Below are positions 31,823 through 40,789 of a DNA stretch of 64,000 bases, in pieces (position 1 is the first letter of the stretch; the number at the start of each line of letters is the position of its first letter). The notes under the pieces were generated by a model. The model saw only the letters and a list, made by a program, of their open reading frames with translations. It made no database searches and was not told where the DNA came from. This stretch comes from UBA1206 sp045600105 (GTDB taxonomy: Bacteria; Bacillota; Clostridia; Oscillospirales; CAG-382): contig JAZRXG010000041.1 in NCBI GenBank assembly GCA_045600105.1, positions 44,725 to 108,724 on the forward strand, written 5' to 3'. The position numbers were made by a program, and so were the translations under genes.

Positions 31823-34198
31823 ATGAAAGTTTCACTCAATTGGATAAAAGATTACGCCGATTTCCCCTCCGGGATCCGCGAATATACCGAAGCCATGACC
31901 ATGTCCGGCACCAAGGTCGAAGGCGCCGAAACGCTTTACGAAACCACCACCAATATCGTAGCGGGCAAAATCCTGTCTGTTGAACCCCATCCGGATTCCG
32001 ACCACCTCGTTGTATGCAAGGTTGACGCGGGACAGGAAAAAATACTGCAGATAGTTACCGGCGCGTCTAACGTCAATGCCGGCGACATGGTTCCCGTTTG
32101 CCTTGACGGCGCTCATCTCCCCGACGGCAAGGTCATCAAGACCGGAAAACTCAGAGGCGTCCTTTCCGAAGGTATGCTCTGCTCAATCGGAGAACTCGGA
32201 CTCACGACTCACGATTTCCCCTATGCCATCGAAGACGGCATATTCATAATGCAGGAAGACTGCAAGCCCGGCGACGACATCCGCGACGTGCTCATGCTCC
32301 GCGACACCATCGTTGATTTCGAGCTTACCTTCAACCGTCCCGACTGCCTTGCCTATCTCGGTATCGCACGCGAGACCGCTGCCACATTCGGGACCGAATT
32401 CAAATACAAAGAGCCCGTTATCGCCGAAAAGAACAACGGCGAAAAGGCGTCTGATTACGTATCGGTAAAAGTCGAAAACGACGTTCTCTGCCCGAGATAT
32501 ACCGCGAGAGTCGTCAAAAACGTCAAAATCGGCACTTCTCCGCTTTGGATGAGAGCAAGACTTCGTGCCTGCGGCGTTCGTCCCATCAACAACATCGTGG
32601 ACATCACCAACTACGTTATGCTCGAATACGGTCAGCCGATGCACGCGTTCGACTACAACTACATCACGAGCAGATCCATCATCGTAAGAAACGCCAAGGA
32701 AGGCGAAAAGATCACCACTCTTGACGGAGCCGTCAGAGACCTCGACACCTCGATGCTCTGCATTGCCGACGGCGAAAAAGCCATCGCGCTCGCAGGTGTC
32801 ATGGGCGGCGAAAATTCCGAAATAAACGAAAACACGACTACCGTAGTGTTCGAATCCGCCAACTTCAACCGTGAAAACATCCGTTTCACTTCCCGCGCCG
32901 TGGGTCTTCGTACCGACGCTTCAAAGAGATTCGAAAAGGGACTTCCCGCGTACAACTGTCTGCCCGCCATCAACAGAGCGTGCGAACTCGTTGAAATGCT
33001 CGGCTGCGGCGAGATCATCGACGGCGTCATCGACGTCTGCAGCGCGAACATAAACCCGACGAGAGTCAGATTCGACCCGAAGAGGATCAATCAGATCCTC
33101 GGCACGTCGCTCACCAAGGACGAAATGGCTGACATCCTCGCAAGAGTCGAGCTCATCGTCGACGGCGACGAGGTCATCGTTCCGGCATACAGAAACGACA
33201 TTATCAACACCGCCGACCTTTCCGAAGAGGTCGTACGTCTTTACGGCGTGAACAGGATCGACGGAACTCAGTTCGGGTGCAGCGCCCGTGAAGGCAGCCT
33301 CACTCCGAACATGAAATACATCCGCGGGATCGGAGACGCCTGCGTATCTCTCGGATTCTCCGAAATATATTCCTATTCGTTCGTCAATCCCAACGTCTAT
33401 GACAAGCTCGGCTATGCCGAAAACGACGAAAGACGCGACGCGATAAAGATCAGAAATCCTCTCGGCGACGAAACGTCCATCATGAGAACGGTTGCTCTCC
33501 CCTCGCTTCTCGAATGTATGGCGACGAATTACAGCCATCACAATCTTGAAGCAAAGCTTTTCGAAACGGCGACCGTATTCAGAAAAGCCGACGATATGTC
33601 CGATGAGAGAAAGATCCTCTGCTTCGGCTTCTACGGAAACGAAGACTTCTTCGACCTCAAGGGCTATACCGAAGCCATTCTCGATTCGCTCCGCATCAAA
33701 GGCTACGAATTCGTCAAGAACACCGATGAGTGCGCTTATCATCCCGGAAAATGCGCTTCCGTCGTCGTGAACGGCAAAAAGATCGGCGTCATCGGTCAGG
33801 TGCATCCCACCGTTGCCGAAGCGTTCGACGTCAGATGCGACGTTTATGCCGCCGAATTTGAAGTGAACGAAATGATGGCACTTTCGGAAGCCGAACCCCG
33901 CTTCACCCCGATCCCCGTTTATCCCGCAAGCGAACGCGACCTCGCGCTCGTTATGGACGAAGATATCGAAGCGGGCAAGGTCATCGGCATTATCAAAGCG
34001 AACGGCGGAAAGGCGCTCGAAAGCGCATCCGTATTCGACGTATACCGCGGAAAAGGCGTTGACGAAGGCAAGAAATCCATCGCGTTCAGACTCACCTACC
34101 GTCTTGCCGACAGAACGCTGAACGACGACGAAGTCGAAAAATCGGTAAACAAGATACTCAAAAAGCTCGAAGCGGAAGCGATCGTGCTCCGTTCATAA
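31823..34198 (+). CDS. pheT: Phenylalanine-tRNA ligase beta subunit
   Basis: A 791-residue partner of PheS. In order: N-terminal tRNA-binding domain (KILSVEPHPDSDHLVVCKVD), B3/B4 editing domain (RPINNIVDITNYVMLEYG, with GQPMHAFDY), B5 domain, the catalytic-like core and the C-terminal FDX-ACB anticodon-binding domain (PASERDLALVMDEDI). GAGG lies before the ATG, 14 bases after pheS. Confidence 0.97.
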   Translation: MKVSLNWIKDYADFPSGIREYTEAMTMSGTKVEGAETLYETTTNIVAGKILSVEPHPDSDHLVVCKVDAGQEKILQIVTGASNVNAGDMVPVCLDGAHLPDGKVIKTGKLRGVLSEGMLCSIGELGLTTHDFPYAIEDGIFIMQEDCKPGDDIRDVLMLRDTIVDFELTFNRPDCLAYLGIARETAATFGTEFKYKEPVIAEKNNGEKASDYVSVKVENDVLCPRYTARVVKNVKIGTSPLWMRARLRACGVRPINNIVDITNYVMLEYGQPMHAFDYNYITSRSIIVRNAKEGEKITTLDGAVRDLDTSMLCIADGEKAIALAGVMGGENSEINENTTTVVFESANFNRENIRFTSRAVGLRTDASKRFEKGLPAYNCLPAINRACELVEMLGCGEIIDGVIDVCSANINPTRVRFDPKRINQILGTSLTKDEMADILARVELIVDGDEVIVPAYRNDIINTADLSEEVVRLYGVNRIDGTQFGCSAREGSLTPNMKYIRGIGDACVSLGFSEIYSYSFVNPNVYDKLGYAENDERRDAIKIRNPLGDETSIMRTVALPSLLECMATNYSHHNLEAKLFETATVFRKADDMSDERKILCFGFYGNEDFFDLKGYTEAILDSLRIKGYEFVKNTDECAYHPGKCASVVVNGKKIGVIGQVHPTVAEAFDVRCDVYAAEFEVNEMMALSEAEPRFTPIPVYPASERDLALVMDEDIEAGKVIGIIKANGGKALESASVFDVYRGKGVDEGKKSIAFRLTYRLADRTLNDDEVEKSVNKILKKLEAEAIVLRS

Positions 34199-34207
34199 AA
34201 TTGGTAC

Positions 34208-34236
34208 TTGAAATATCCGTTATATTGTGATATAAT
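34208..34236 (+). promoter_or_regulatory. SigA promoter for ireB and following gene
   Basis: TTGAAA, 17-base spacer, TATAAT, 35 bases before the ireB start. Confidence 0.83.
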
Positions 34237-34270
34237 CAACACATAAAGTAATCTGACAGGAGGCAAAAGC

Positions 34271-34525
34271 ATGGAGAACAAGGCAACGAAAACCAGGATG
34301 TTCAGCATAAAAGAACAAGAAGAGATCCAGATGCGGCAGACATTGCAGTGCGTTTACGACTCCCTCATGGAAAAAGGCTACAATCCCATCGTACAGATCG
34401 TGGGCTATATCCTTTCCGAGGATCCGACGTATATCACCAACCACAACAACGCACGTGCGCTTATCCGCAGGATAGACCGCAACGAGCTTTTGCGTTCCCT
34501 TGTGCAGAACTATCTCAAACTGTAA
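34271..34525 (+). CDS. ireB: IreB family regulatory phosphoprotein
   Basis: An 84-residue cytoplasmic protein of the IreB/UPF0297 family, a target of the PASTA Ser/Thr kinase that tunes cell-wall stress and cephalosporin tolerance in enterococci. The blocks MRQTLQCVYDSLMEKGYNP, QIVGYILSEDPTYITNHNN and ARALIRRIDRNELL are characteristic. In many Bacillota it is followed by ruvX and a DUF1292 gene; here a different small gene follows. Confidence 0.93.
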   Translation: MENKATKTRMFSIKEQEEIQMRQTLQCVYDSLMEKGYNPIVQIVGYILSEDPTYITNHNNARALIRRIDRNELLRSLVQNYLKL

Positions 34526-34538
34526 GAAAGGGCTAACC

Positions 34539-34826
34539 ATGAGTGAAGAAATCAAGACTCTGACCTACAAGGGCAAACCGCTCGTAAGGCAGGGACAATT
34601 CGTCTTTTACGGCTCTCCCGAAGATAAAGCCATACTTTTCATGAATATTCTGGAGACCAAAAAAAGCGGTGATCTCGACATTGCCACCCGCGTTCTCGTA
34701 CAGATACAGTCCACCGACGAAAACGTGAGTTTTGCGAACAAGGTCATCAAGCAATGCGAAAAAAAGAGCTTTTACGATGCCTTTGAAATAGGTATGATAT
34801 GGCTCGAACGCGAACTCAAGAAATAA
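34539..34826 (+). CDS. Small conserved-looking protein of unknown function
   Basis: A 95-residue soluble, mixed-charge protein without recognisable domain, signal peptide or TM segment. The N-terminal half is predicted strand-rich (YKGKPLVRQGQFVFYG), the C-terminal half helical and ends in LERELKK. Start at 34539 is 13 codons after an upstream in-frame Met that lies within ireB; GAAAGG precedes by ~8 bases. It lies 13 bases after ireB and before a terminator, so both genes form one unit, suggesting a role near IreB. Confidence 0.7.
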   Translation: MSEEIKTLTYKGKPLVRQGQFVFYGSPEDKAILFMNILETKKSGDLDIATRVLVQIQSTDENVSFANKVIKQCEKKSFYDAFEIGMIWLERELKK

Positions 34827-34830
34827 AAGT

Positions 34831-34863
34831 AAAATGCCACCGTGTCAAAGCGGTGGCATTTTA
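34831..34863 (+). terminator. Intrinsic terminator after the ireB unit
   Basis: A perfect 12-bp stem (34831-34842 with 34851-34862) with 8-base loop; the T-run is part of the stem end. Confidence 0.87.
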
Positions 34864-34877
34864 GAAAGTGTGTTTTT

Positions 34878-35702
34878 ATGAAACTTACTTATCTCGGAAC
34901 CGCCGCGGCGGAAGGATGGCCCGCGGTCTTCTGCCGGTGTGAAAGCTGCACGCGCGCTCTGAACGCCGGAGGCAGGAACATCCGCACCAGAAGTCAAGCG
35001 ATAATAAACGACGATTTTCTGATAGACTTTCCCACGGACACCTACGGCCACATGCTCAAAAACAAGCTCGACCTTTCAAACGTCGAATACGTGTTTTTCA
35101 CCCACAGTCACGTTGACCACTGCACTCCGATCGATCTTGAAATGAGACGCTCCGTGCTTGCTCACGGCATGACGAAAAAGCATCTCACACTGTACGGAAG
35201 TGAACGCGTAAAAAAGCGCGTATGCGACGTCACGGACGTTTTGGGGAACGACCTTTACGACATATCGTTTGAAACCATCGAACACTATAAGACTTATGAA
35301 TGCGGCAGATACAGAGTGACGCCGCTGAAGGCATTTCACGTCACGCAGGACGATATGGTATTCATCGTTGAATCTGAAGGAAAAACGCTGCTCTACCTCC
35401 ACGACACGGGCCCTCTTTACGACGAAGCTATAGATTACCTTGTAAAAAACAAGGTGCGCGCCGATCTCGTGAGTTACGACTGCACTTTTGCTTCGCGTCC
35501 CGGGGTGGGAGGTCATCTCGGGCTCGACACCGCGACGGCACTTCGCGATAAATTCATGTCACTCGGCATCATCGACGAAAAAACCGTGAACGTGCTCAAC
35601 CACTATTCGCACAACGGTCAGGCTATATACGACGATTTCGTCCCCGCTGCCGCCGAAAAAGGCTTTATCGTTTCGTACGACGGTATGACGGTCGAAATAT
35701 AA
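34878..35702 (+). CDS. Metallo-beta-lactamase-fold hydrolase (PhnP-like)
   Basis: A 274-residue metallohydrolase. The N-terminal TYLGTAAAEGWPAVFC with CESC resembles the PhnP cyclic-phosphate phosphodiesterase subgroup, which carries an extra Cys-bound zinc. The binuclear site is in FFTHSHVDHC, with LYLHDTGPLYD and the terminal His of VLNHYSHNG. The substrate is not known. Start 34878 is chosen because the strand beginning MKLTYLG is the family N-terminus and the extra 12 codons of the longer frame lie inside the preceding terminator; the ribosome site is weak. Confidence 0.85.
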   Translation: MKLTYLGTAAAEGWPAVFCRCESCTRALNAGGRNIRTRSQAIINDDFLIDFPTDTYGHMLKNKLDLSNVEYVFFTHSHVDHCTPIDLEMRRSVLAHGMTKKHLTLYGSERVKKRVCDVTDVLGNDLYDISFETIEHYKTYECGRYRVTPLKAFHVTQDDMVFIVESEGKTLLYLHDTGPLYDEAIDYLVKNKVRADLVSYDCTFASRPGVGGHLGLDTATALRDKFMSLGIIDEKTVNVLNHYSHNGQAIYDDFVPAAAEKGFIVSYDGMTVEI

Positions 35703-35715
35703 AAAGCATAAAAAG

Positions 35716-35750
35716 AAGACGGATATGACATCAAAACATATCCGTCTTTT
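35716..35750. terminator. Bidirectional intrinsic terminator between MBL gene and potD
   Basis: A perfect 12-bp stem (35716-35727 with 35737-35748), 9-base loop, flanked by A-rich and T-rich ends. Confidence 0.9.
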
Positions 35751-35767
35751 GCTGTTATATTGACTTA

Positions 35768-37060
35768 TCAGTCAGCGCTTTCGCGTTTTTTCTTTCTGAT
35801 CTTAGAGAAAACGAAGAGAGCGATGAGCGCGACTACGATGACCGCGCAGATGATAAGAAGCGGCGACGTGCCGGATTCCTCGGTGGTGACGATCTTGAGG
35901 CTGTTCCAGAGATCGGTCATTTCGGCGAGTGCTTCGTCATCGAGCTTGTGGAAATAGAAATCGTTTGTATCTTCGCCGGGGAACAGTACGTCGTAGTCGG
36001 GGTACATGATCTCCATGGCGTCCGGATGCATATCCGTGAGGAACGCCTGATAATCTTCGTTTTCGACAACGGCGGTGTTGGGGCAGGTGTAGCATATCGT
36101 TTCGGCGATCTCAAGTGCTACGTTGGGATCGAGCAGGAAGTTGATGTAAAGCTCGGCTGCCGCTTTGTTCTTGGCGGAAGTCGGGATGCAGATGGAGTCA
36201 ACGAAAAGGTTGAACGGTTCCTTGGGATAAGCGAACGCGAGGTCTTCGTTGTTTTCATACATGGTGAAGAAGTCGCCTGCGTAATACGGAGCGACCGCGG
36301 CGGAGCCGCCTTCCATCTTGTTGAAAACTTCATCCATAACGTAAGCTTTGACGAAGGATTTCTGCTTGATGAGAAGCTCCTGCGCCTTTTTGAGTTCGGC
36401 TTTGTCGTTGGAGTTGATGCTTATTCCGAGATACGCTTCGGTGATCGCGAAAGCATCGCGCTGGTTGCCGAACATAAGGATCTTTCCGTCAAGGTCTTCG
36501 TCCCAGAGAATGTCCCAACTGTCGGGCTTGTAGCCTTCGACGCCTTTGAGCTCGTCTACCATCTTTCGGTTATAGATGATGCCGACGGTGCCGCCGGTGT
36601 AAGGAATGCTGTATTCGTTGGTGGGATCGAAATAAAGATCCTTATAGGTATCGGAAATATATTTGTAGTTGGGAACGTTTGCAAAATCGATTTTCTGAAC
36701 GAGGCCTTCCTTGATGAGCTGTTCGACCATGTAGTCGGACGGGATGATAACGTCGTAGGACGTACCGCCGCTGACCAGTTTGGAATACATATCCTCGTTG
36801 CTGGTATAGTTGGTGTAATTCACCTCAATACCGGTAAGACGCGTGAATTCCTTGTTGACGTCAACTGTTCCCTCTGAACCGTCGGCAATGTATTCGCCCC
36901 AGTTATACACGTTTATGCTCATTCCGGCATAAGGTGAATAATCAATGGCCGCGGTTTCTTCGGTCACTTCGAAATCGGATTCTTCTTCCCCGCAGGAAAC
37001 AAGAAATGCGGAAAGGATAACGGCTGCCATCAGAACAAAAACAAGGAACTTTTTTTTCAT
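35768..37060 (-). CDS. potD: Spermidine/putrescine-binding protein of the Pot ABC transporter
   Basis: A 430-residue extracytoplasmic binding protein. A lipoprotein signal (AFLVSCGEE, Cys about residue 23) is followed by the PotD fold with INVYNWGEYIADG, VNYTNYTSNEDMYSKL, DVIIPSDYMV and the PYTGGTVGIIYN ligand block. Most PotD proteins are ~350 residues; this one adds a C-terminal linker and a TM helix (about 403-421) ending KIRKKKRESAD, so it may be held at both ends. Last gene of potABCD, 28 bases after potC. Confidence 0.93.
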   Translation of the reverse strand: MKKKFLVFVLMAAVILSAFLVSCGEEESDFEVTEETAAIDYSPYAGMSINVYNWGEYIADGSEGTVDVNKEFTRLTGIEVNYTNYTSNEDMYSKLVSGGTSYDVIIPSDYMVEQLIKEGLVQKIDFANVPNYKYISDTYKDLYFDPTNEYSIPYTGGTVGIIYNRKMVDELKGVEGYKPDSWDILWDEDLDGKILMFGNQRDAFAITEAYLGISINSNDKAELKKAQELLIKQKSFVKAYVMDEVFNKMEGGSAAVAPYYAGDFFTMYENNEDLAFAYPKEPFNLFVDSICIPTSAKNKAAAELYINFLLDPNVALEIAETICYTCPNTAVVENEDYQAFLTDMHPDAMEIMYPDYDVLFPGEDTNDFYFHKLDDEALAEMTDLWNSLKIVTTEESGTSPLLIICAVIVVALIALFVFSKIRKKKRESAD

Positions 37061-37088
37061 TTATCTATCTCCCTTACTGTTAAATTTT

Positions 37089-37901
37089 TTATTTTGATTT
37101 TTCTGATGCCTTTTTGGAATGTGACTCGTCTTTCGTCATTATGTTCCTTACCAGAAGGAGCAGGAAAATGACAACGAACACAATTGTGAAAAGCGCGTTG
37201 ATATCCGGCGTTATCTTTTTCTTCGTCATCGAATAAATGTAGATGGGCAGCGTCTGGAAGGACTCGCCTGCCGCGAAATAACTGATGACGAAATCGTCAA
37301 GCGAAAGAGTGAACGCCATGAGAAGTCCGGTCGCGATGCCGGGCAGTATCTCGAAGAACTCGACCTTGAAAAACGCCTGAAGAGGCGTGCATCCGAGGTC
37401 CATTGCGGCTTCCGGCAGGTTTTTGTCCATCTGCTTCAGCTTGGGCATTACGTTGAGTATGACGTAAGGCAGGTTGAAGGTTACGTGAGCGATAAGCACC
37501 GTCCAGAAACCGAAAATGCCGGCGTGTACGAGTGTCGCGACGAACGCGAAAAGAAGCATTATCGAAACACCGGTAACGATATCGGGATTCATCATCGGGA
37601 TATTGGTTATCATCATGACCGCGCTCTTGAGCCGTTTGTTTTTCATATTGAAAATGCCGACCGCGGCAGCGGTGCCGATGATGGTGGAGATAAGTGCCGA
37701 AAGAACGGCGATGATGAGCGAATTGAAGAGAACTTCAAGCGTTTTTTCGCTTTTGAAAAGCTCGGTGTACCATTTGAAGGAAAATTCCTCAAAAACCGCC
37801 GTACTGTTGCTTTTGTTGAACGAAAATACGATTATGATGACTATCGGCGCGTAAAGTATGAGAAAAATGAGCGCCGTGTAGATCTTGCCCCACGTTTTCA
37901 T
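37089..37901 (-). CDS. potC: Spermidine/putrescine ABC transporter permease
   Basis: A 270-residue inner-membrane permease with six TM segments and the ABC-contact (EAA) loop AAMDLGCTPLQAFFKVEF. The SLDDFVISYF block is characteristic of PotC. Its ATG overlaps the potB stop by 4 bases. Confidence 0.95.
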   Translation of the reverse strand: MKTWGKIYTALIFLILYAPIVIIIVFSFNKSNSTAVFEEFSFKWYTELFKSEKTLEVLFNSLIIAVLSALISTIIGTAAAVGIFNMKNKRLKSAVMMITNIPMMNPDIVTGVSIMLLFAFVATLVHAGIFGFWTVLIAHVTFNLPYVILNVMPKLKQMDKNLPEAAMDLGCTPLQAFFKVEFFEILPGIATGLLMAFTLSLDDFVISYFAAGESFQTLPIYIYSMTKKKITPDINALFTIVFVVIFLLLLVRNIMTKDESHSKKASEKSK

Positions 37902-38737
37902 ACGAGCACACCTCCGTCCGCACTTTCATCCGAGAAGTGGTTCATGACCGCGAGACAGATGAATATGAGTATCATCAGCACGCAGGAAATGGCAGAGCCG
38001 TAGTTGTAAACGCCCGCACTCGACTTGATGGAGCTTTCGATGACGTCGCCGATGAGGACGAAGTCAGTCGGACCGAGCTGCTGAGAAATATAGAACGTGG
38101 AAACGCTCGGAACGAACACCATCGTGATCCCCGAAACGATTCCGGGAAGAGATAACGGAAGTATTACCTTGATAAGAGTTCTTATCTTGTTGCAGCCGAG
38201 GTCTTCGGACGCTTCGATAAGGCTTTTATCCATTTTGGACATTACCGAATAAATGGGAAGCAGCATATACGGCAGGAAGTTGTAGATCATGCCGAGTATG
38301 ACGGCGCCCGAGGTATTTATCAGCTTTACGTTCGAAAGACCGAGAAGGCTCAGCAGTCTGTTGATGAGTCCCGCGTCTTCAAGCAGGAACGAAAGCGCGT
38401 AGGTGCGAAGCACGAAGTTCATCCACATCGGAAGCATGAAAAGCATTATCAGCATATTCTGATGCTTTTTCTTTGCTTTTGTGATGAGGTACGCAAGCGG
38501 ATACGCGATGAAAAGGCATATCGTTGTCGAAACGAGCGCAAACGCAAGCGATATCATAAATACCTTTGCCGTATCGCCGTTGAACATTTTGGCAAAATTG
38601 TCAAACGTGAAGCTGCCGTCTCTGCCGGTGAAGGCGTAATAAAGTACGAAAAGGAGAGGCGCAACGACGAAAAGTACCGACCACACTACGTACGGTGAGG
38701 AAGAATATTTTTGTATCCACGTTCTCTTGGTCTTCAT
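37898..38737 (-). CDS. potB: Spermidine/putrescine ABC transporter permease
   Basis: A 279-residue permease with six TM segments, the EAA loop EASEDLGCNKIRTLIKVILP, and PotB-type FVPSVSTFYISQQLG. It overlaps potA by 4 bases, giving tight translational coupling. Confidence 0.95.
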   Translation of the reverse strand: MKTKRTWIQKYSSSPYVVWSVLFVVAPLLFVLYYAFTGRDGSFTFDNFAKMFNGDTAKVFMISLAFALVSTTICLFIAYPLAYLITKAKKKHQNMLIMLFMLPMWMNFVLRTYALSFLLEDAGLINRLLSLLGLSNVKLINTSGAVILGMIYNFLPYMLLPIYSVMSKMDKSLIEASEDLGCNKIRTLIKVILPLSLPGIVSGITMVFVPSVSTFYISQQLGPTDFVLIGDVIESSIKSSAGVYNYGSAISCVLMILIFICLAVMNHFSDESADGGVLV

Positions 38738-39852
38738 TCTTTTGCCTCAACGTTTTCGGAAAGCCCGTCAAGCTCATCGCTGTATGAGCTGTAGTCGCCG
38801 AATTTTCCGGAATACTCGGATTTTTTCATGATATGGATGTCGTCGGGGCCTATGCTGAGACCGATCGTACTGCCGACGGGATAATAATCGGTGGTCTGGA
38901 TCATCCATTTGAAACCGCGGATATCCACGATTATCTCAAAATGGACGCCCTTGAACGTGACCGACGTGACGACTCCCTTGAGCATTCCCTGCTCGGCGGG
39001 AACGACGTCGATATCCTCGGGACGCACGACGGCGTCAATGGGTTCGTTGGGAGCAAAGCCCTTGTCGCTGCACTTGAACATCTGACCCGCGAAGGAAACG
39101 AGGTAGTCTTCCTTCATTATGCCGTCGAGGATGTTGCTTTCACCGATGAAATCGGCAACGAAAGCGTTCTTGGGTTCGTTGTAAATATCGAGAGGAGAAC
39201 CGATCTGCTGAATGTTGCCGTTATCCATTACGACTACGGTGTCGGACATCGAGAGGGCTTCCTCCTGATCGTGGGTAACGTAAATGAACGTGATACCCAT
39301 TCTCTGCTGAATGTTTTTGAGTTCGACCTGCATATCCTTGCGGAGCTTGAGGTCGAGCGCTCCCAGCGGTTCATCGAGAAGCAGCACCTTGGGGTTGACC
39401 GCAAGTGCTCTTGCAATGGCAACGCGCTGCTGCTGACCGCCGGAAAGCGAGGTGATGTCGCGTTTATTGAATCCGGACAGGTTGACGAGCTTTAGCATCT
39501 CGTTTACCGTCTGTTTGATCTCTTTTTCACTTTTCTTCTGTATACGAAGTCCGAACGCAACGTTTTCGTAAACGTTAAGATGAGGGAACAACGCATACTT
39601 CTGGAAAATGGTGTTTACCTGCCTCTTATACGGAGGTACGTCGTTGATTTTTGTGCCGTTAAAATAAACATTTCCGCTGTCGGGTGTCAAAAAGCCCGCA
39701 ATGATCCTGAGCGTTGTGGTCTTGCCGCATCCCGAAGGTCCCAGGAGAGTTACGAACTCCTTGTCCTTTATTTCGAGATCGATGCCCTTCAGTATCTGAT
39801 CGTCATCAAAACGCACGGAAATATTTTCCAGGCGCAAAAGGATATTTTCCAT
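38734..39852 (-). CDS. potA: Spermidine/putrescine ABC transporter ATPase
   Basis: A 372-residue ATPase that powers polyamine uptake. Walker A GPSGCGKTTTLR, Q-loop, signature LSGGQQQRVAIARAL, Walker B VLLLDEPLGALD and the H-switch VTHDQEEA are all present. A C-terminal TOBE-type domain (VVRPEDIDVV) follows. First gene of potABCD, with GAGGAGG-type ribosome site and its own promoter. Confidence 0.97.
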   Translation of the reverse strand: MENILLRLENISVRFDDDQILKGIDLEIKDKEFVTLLGPSGCGKTTTLRIIAGFLTPDSGNVYFNGTKINDVPPYKRQVNTIFQKYALFPHLNVYENVAFGLRIQKKSEKEIKQTVNEMLKLVNLSGFNKRDITSLSGGQQQRVAIARALAVNPKVLLLDEPLGALDLKLRKDMQVELKNIQQRMGITFIYVTHDQEEALSMSDTVVVMDNGNIQQIGSPLDIYNEPKNAFVADFIGESNILDGIMKEDYLVSFAGQMFKCSDKGFAPNEPIDAVVRPEDIDVVPAEQGMLKGVVTSVTFKGVHFEIIVDIRGFKWMIQTTDYYPVGSTIGLSIGPDDIHIMKKSEYSGKFGDYSSYSDELDGLSENVEAKE

Positions 39853-39879
39853 TTATCATCCTCCTCTTTTTTCACGTTT

Positions 39880-39895
39880 TCACCCATTATGGTGA
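39880..39895. promoter_or_regulatory. Candidate operator: TCACC-N6-GGTGA inverted repeat at the pot transcription start
   Basis: TCACC (39880-39884) and GGTGA (39891-39895) form a dyad located at about +1 to +16 of the predicted potA transcript, the place a repressor would bind. The regulator is unknown. Confidence 0.35.
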
Positions 39896-39901
39896 TAATC
39901 A

Positions 39902-39930
39902 ATAATACATTCTTTGTCGGGGTTTGTCAA
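39902..39930 (-). promoter_or_regulatory. SigA promoter for potABCD
   Basis: Minus strand TTGACA, 17-base spacer, TATTAT, ~50 bases before potA. Confidence 0.83.
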
Positions 39931-39995
39931 TATATATATCAAAAAATGATCAGCATTTTTTTGAATATTTTTGCATATGATTCTGCGGTGATCCA

Positions 39996-40706
39996 ATGTC
40001 ATTTTTCCGATACGCATCAAAGTGTTTTGCCTGCGGTGCGGCAATGTGTTTTCCGGGGCTCAGCGGGGCAAGTACGGCGTCTCTGCTCGGCGTTTACGGT
40101 GACATGCTTGACGTCTCATCGGGCATTATCAGGAATCCCAAAAAGCATTTTCTTCCGTTCGTCGGGACTGCCGTATCCGTGCTTTTAGGCGTCGCCGCGT
40201 TTTGCGCCGTATTCGCGGCACCGGCACGCACGCATCCAAAAGCGTTCCTGCACACCGGAAGCCTGATAATGGCATTCTCTCTTCCCTTTTTTATCAGAAG
40301 ATCGCCGCTTTTGCGCCGTCTTCCGTCAAAAGGTACTGCCGCGTGTTTCATATCGGGCATTCTTCTGCCGCTTACGGAAAAGCTGCTTGAAAAGCAGAAC
40401 GTTTTCATCGGAAAATCGTCCGATCTCTTTCTGCTTGCACTATGCGGAGTTTTTCTGTCGATATCCATAATACTTCCCGGAATAAGTTTCACATATATGC
40501 TCTCGTTCCTCGGACTTTACGAAAGGCTGATAACCGACGTGGGAAGCGGAAAATTCGCGGCTGTGATCGCAGTGGGCATGGGCATTTTTCCGGGCTGCGC
40601 GGCGTTGTCGTCGGTGCTGTCGCGTTTTATGAAACGGTATCCCGCCGAAAGCGACGCGTTCATAACGGGGTTTATATTGTCTTCGCTGATAAATTCGTAT
40701 ATTTAA
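39996..40706 (+). CDS. DUF368-domain membrane protein (undecaprenyl-phosphate translocase family)
   Basis: A 236-residue polytopic protein. The duplicated DUF368 signature is visible: FPGLSGASTASLLGVYGDML near the N-terminus and LPGISFTYMLSFLGLYERLI in the second half. Members of this family (PopT) recycle undecaprenyl phosphate across the membrane. At 236 residues it is shorter than the usual 270-320, and the normally Asp-containing N-terminal block reads CFACGAAMC. GCGGTGA precedes the ATG. No terminator separates it from the next gene. Confidence 0.8.
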   Translation: MSFFRYASKCFACGAAMCFPGLSGASTASLLGVYGDMLDVSSGIIRNPKKHFLPFVGTAVSVLLGVAAFCAVFAAPARTHPKAFLHTGSLIMAFSLPFFIRRSPLLRRLPSKGTAACFISGILLPLTEKLLEKQNVFIGKSSDLFLLALCGVFLSISIILPGISFTYMLSFLGLYERLITDVGSGKFAAVIAVGMGIFPGCAALSSVLSRFMKRYPAESDAFITGFILSSLINSYI

Positions 40707-40789
40707 TATGAAAATTAACACAAAATTAATCAATTCCGCGTTCACCGATGATATAATAAAATGAATAATATATCAAGGAAGTGTTTGAT

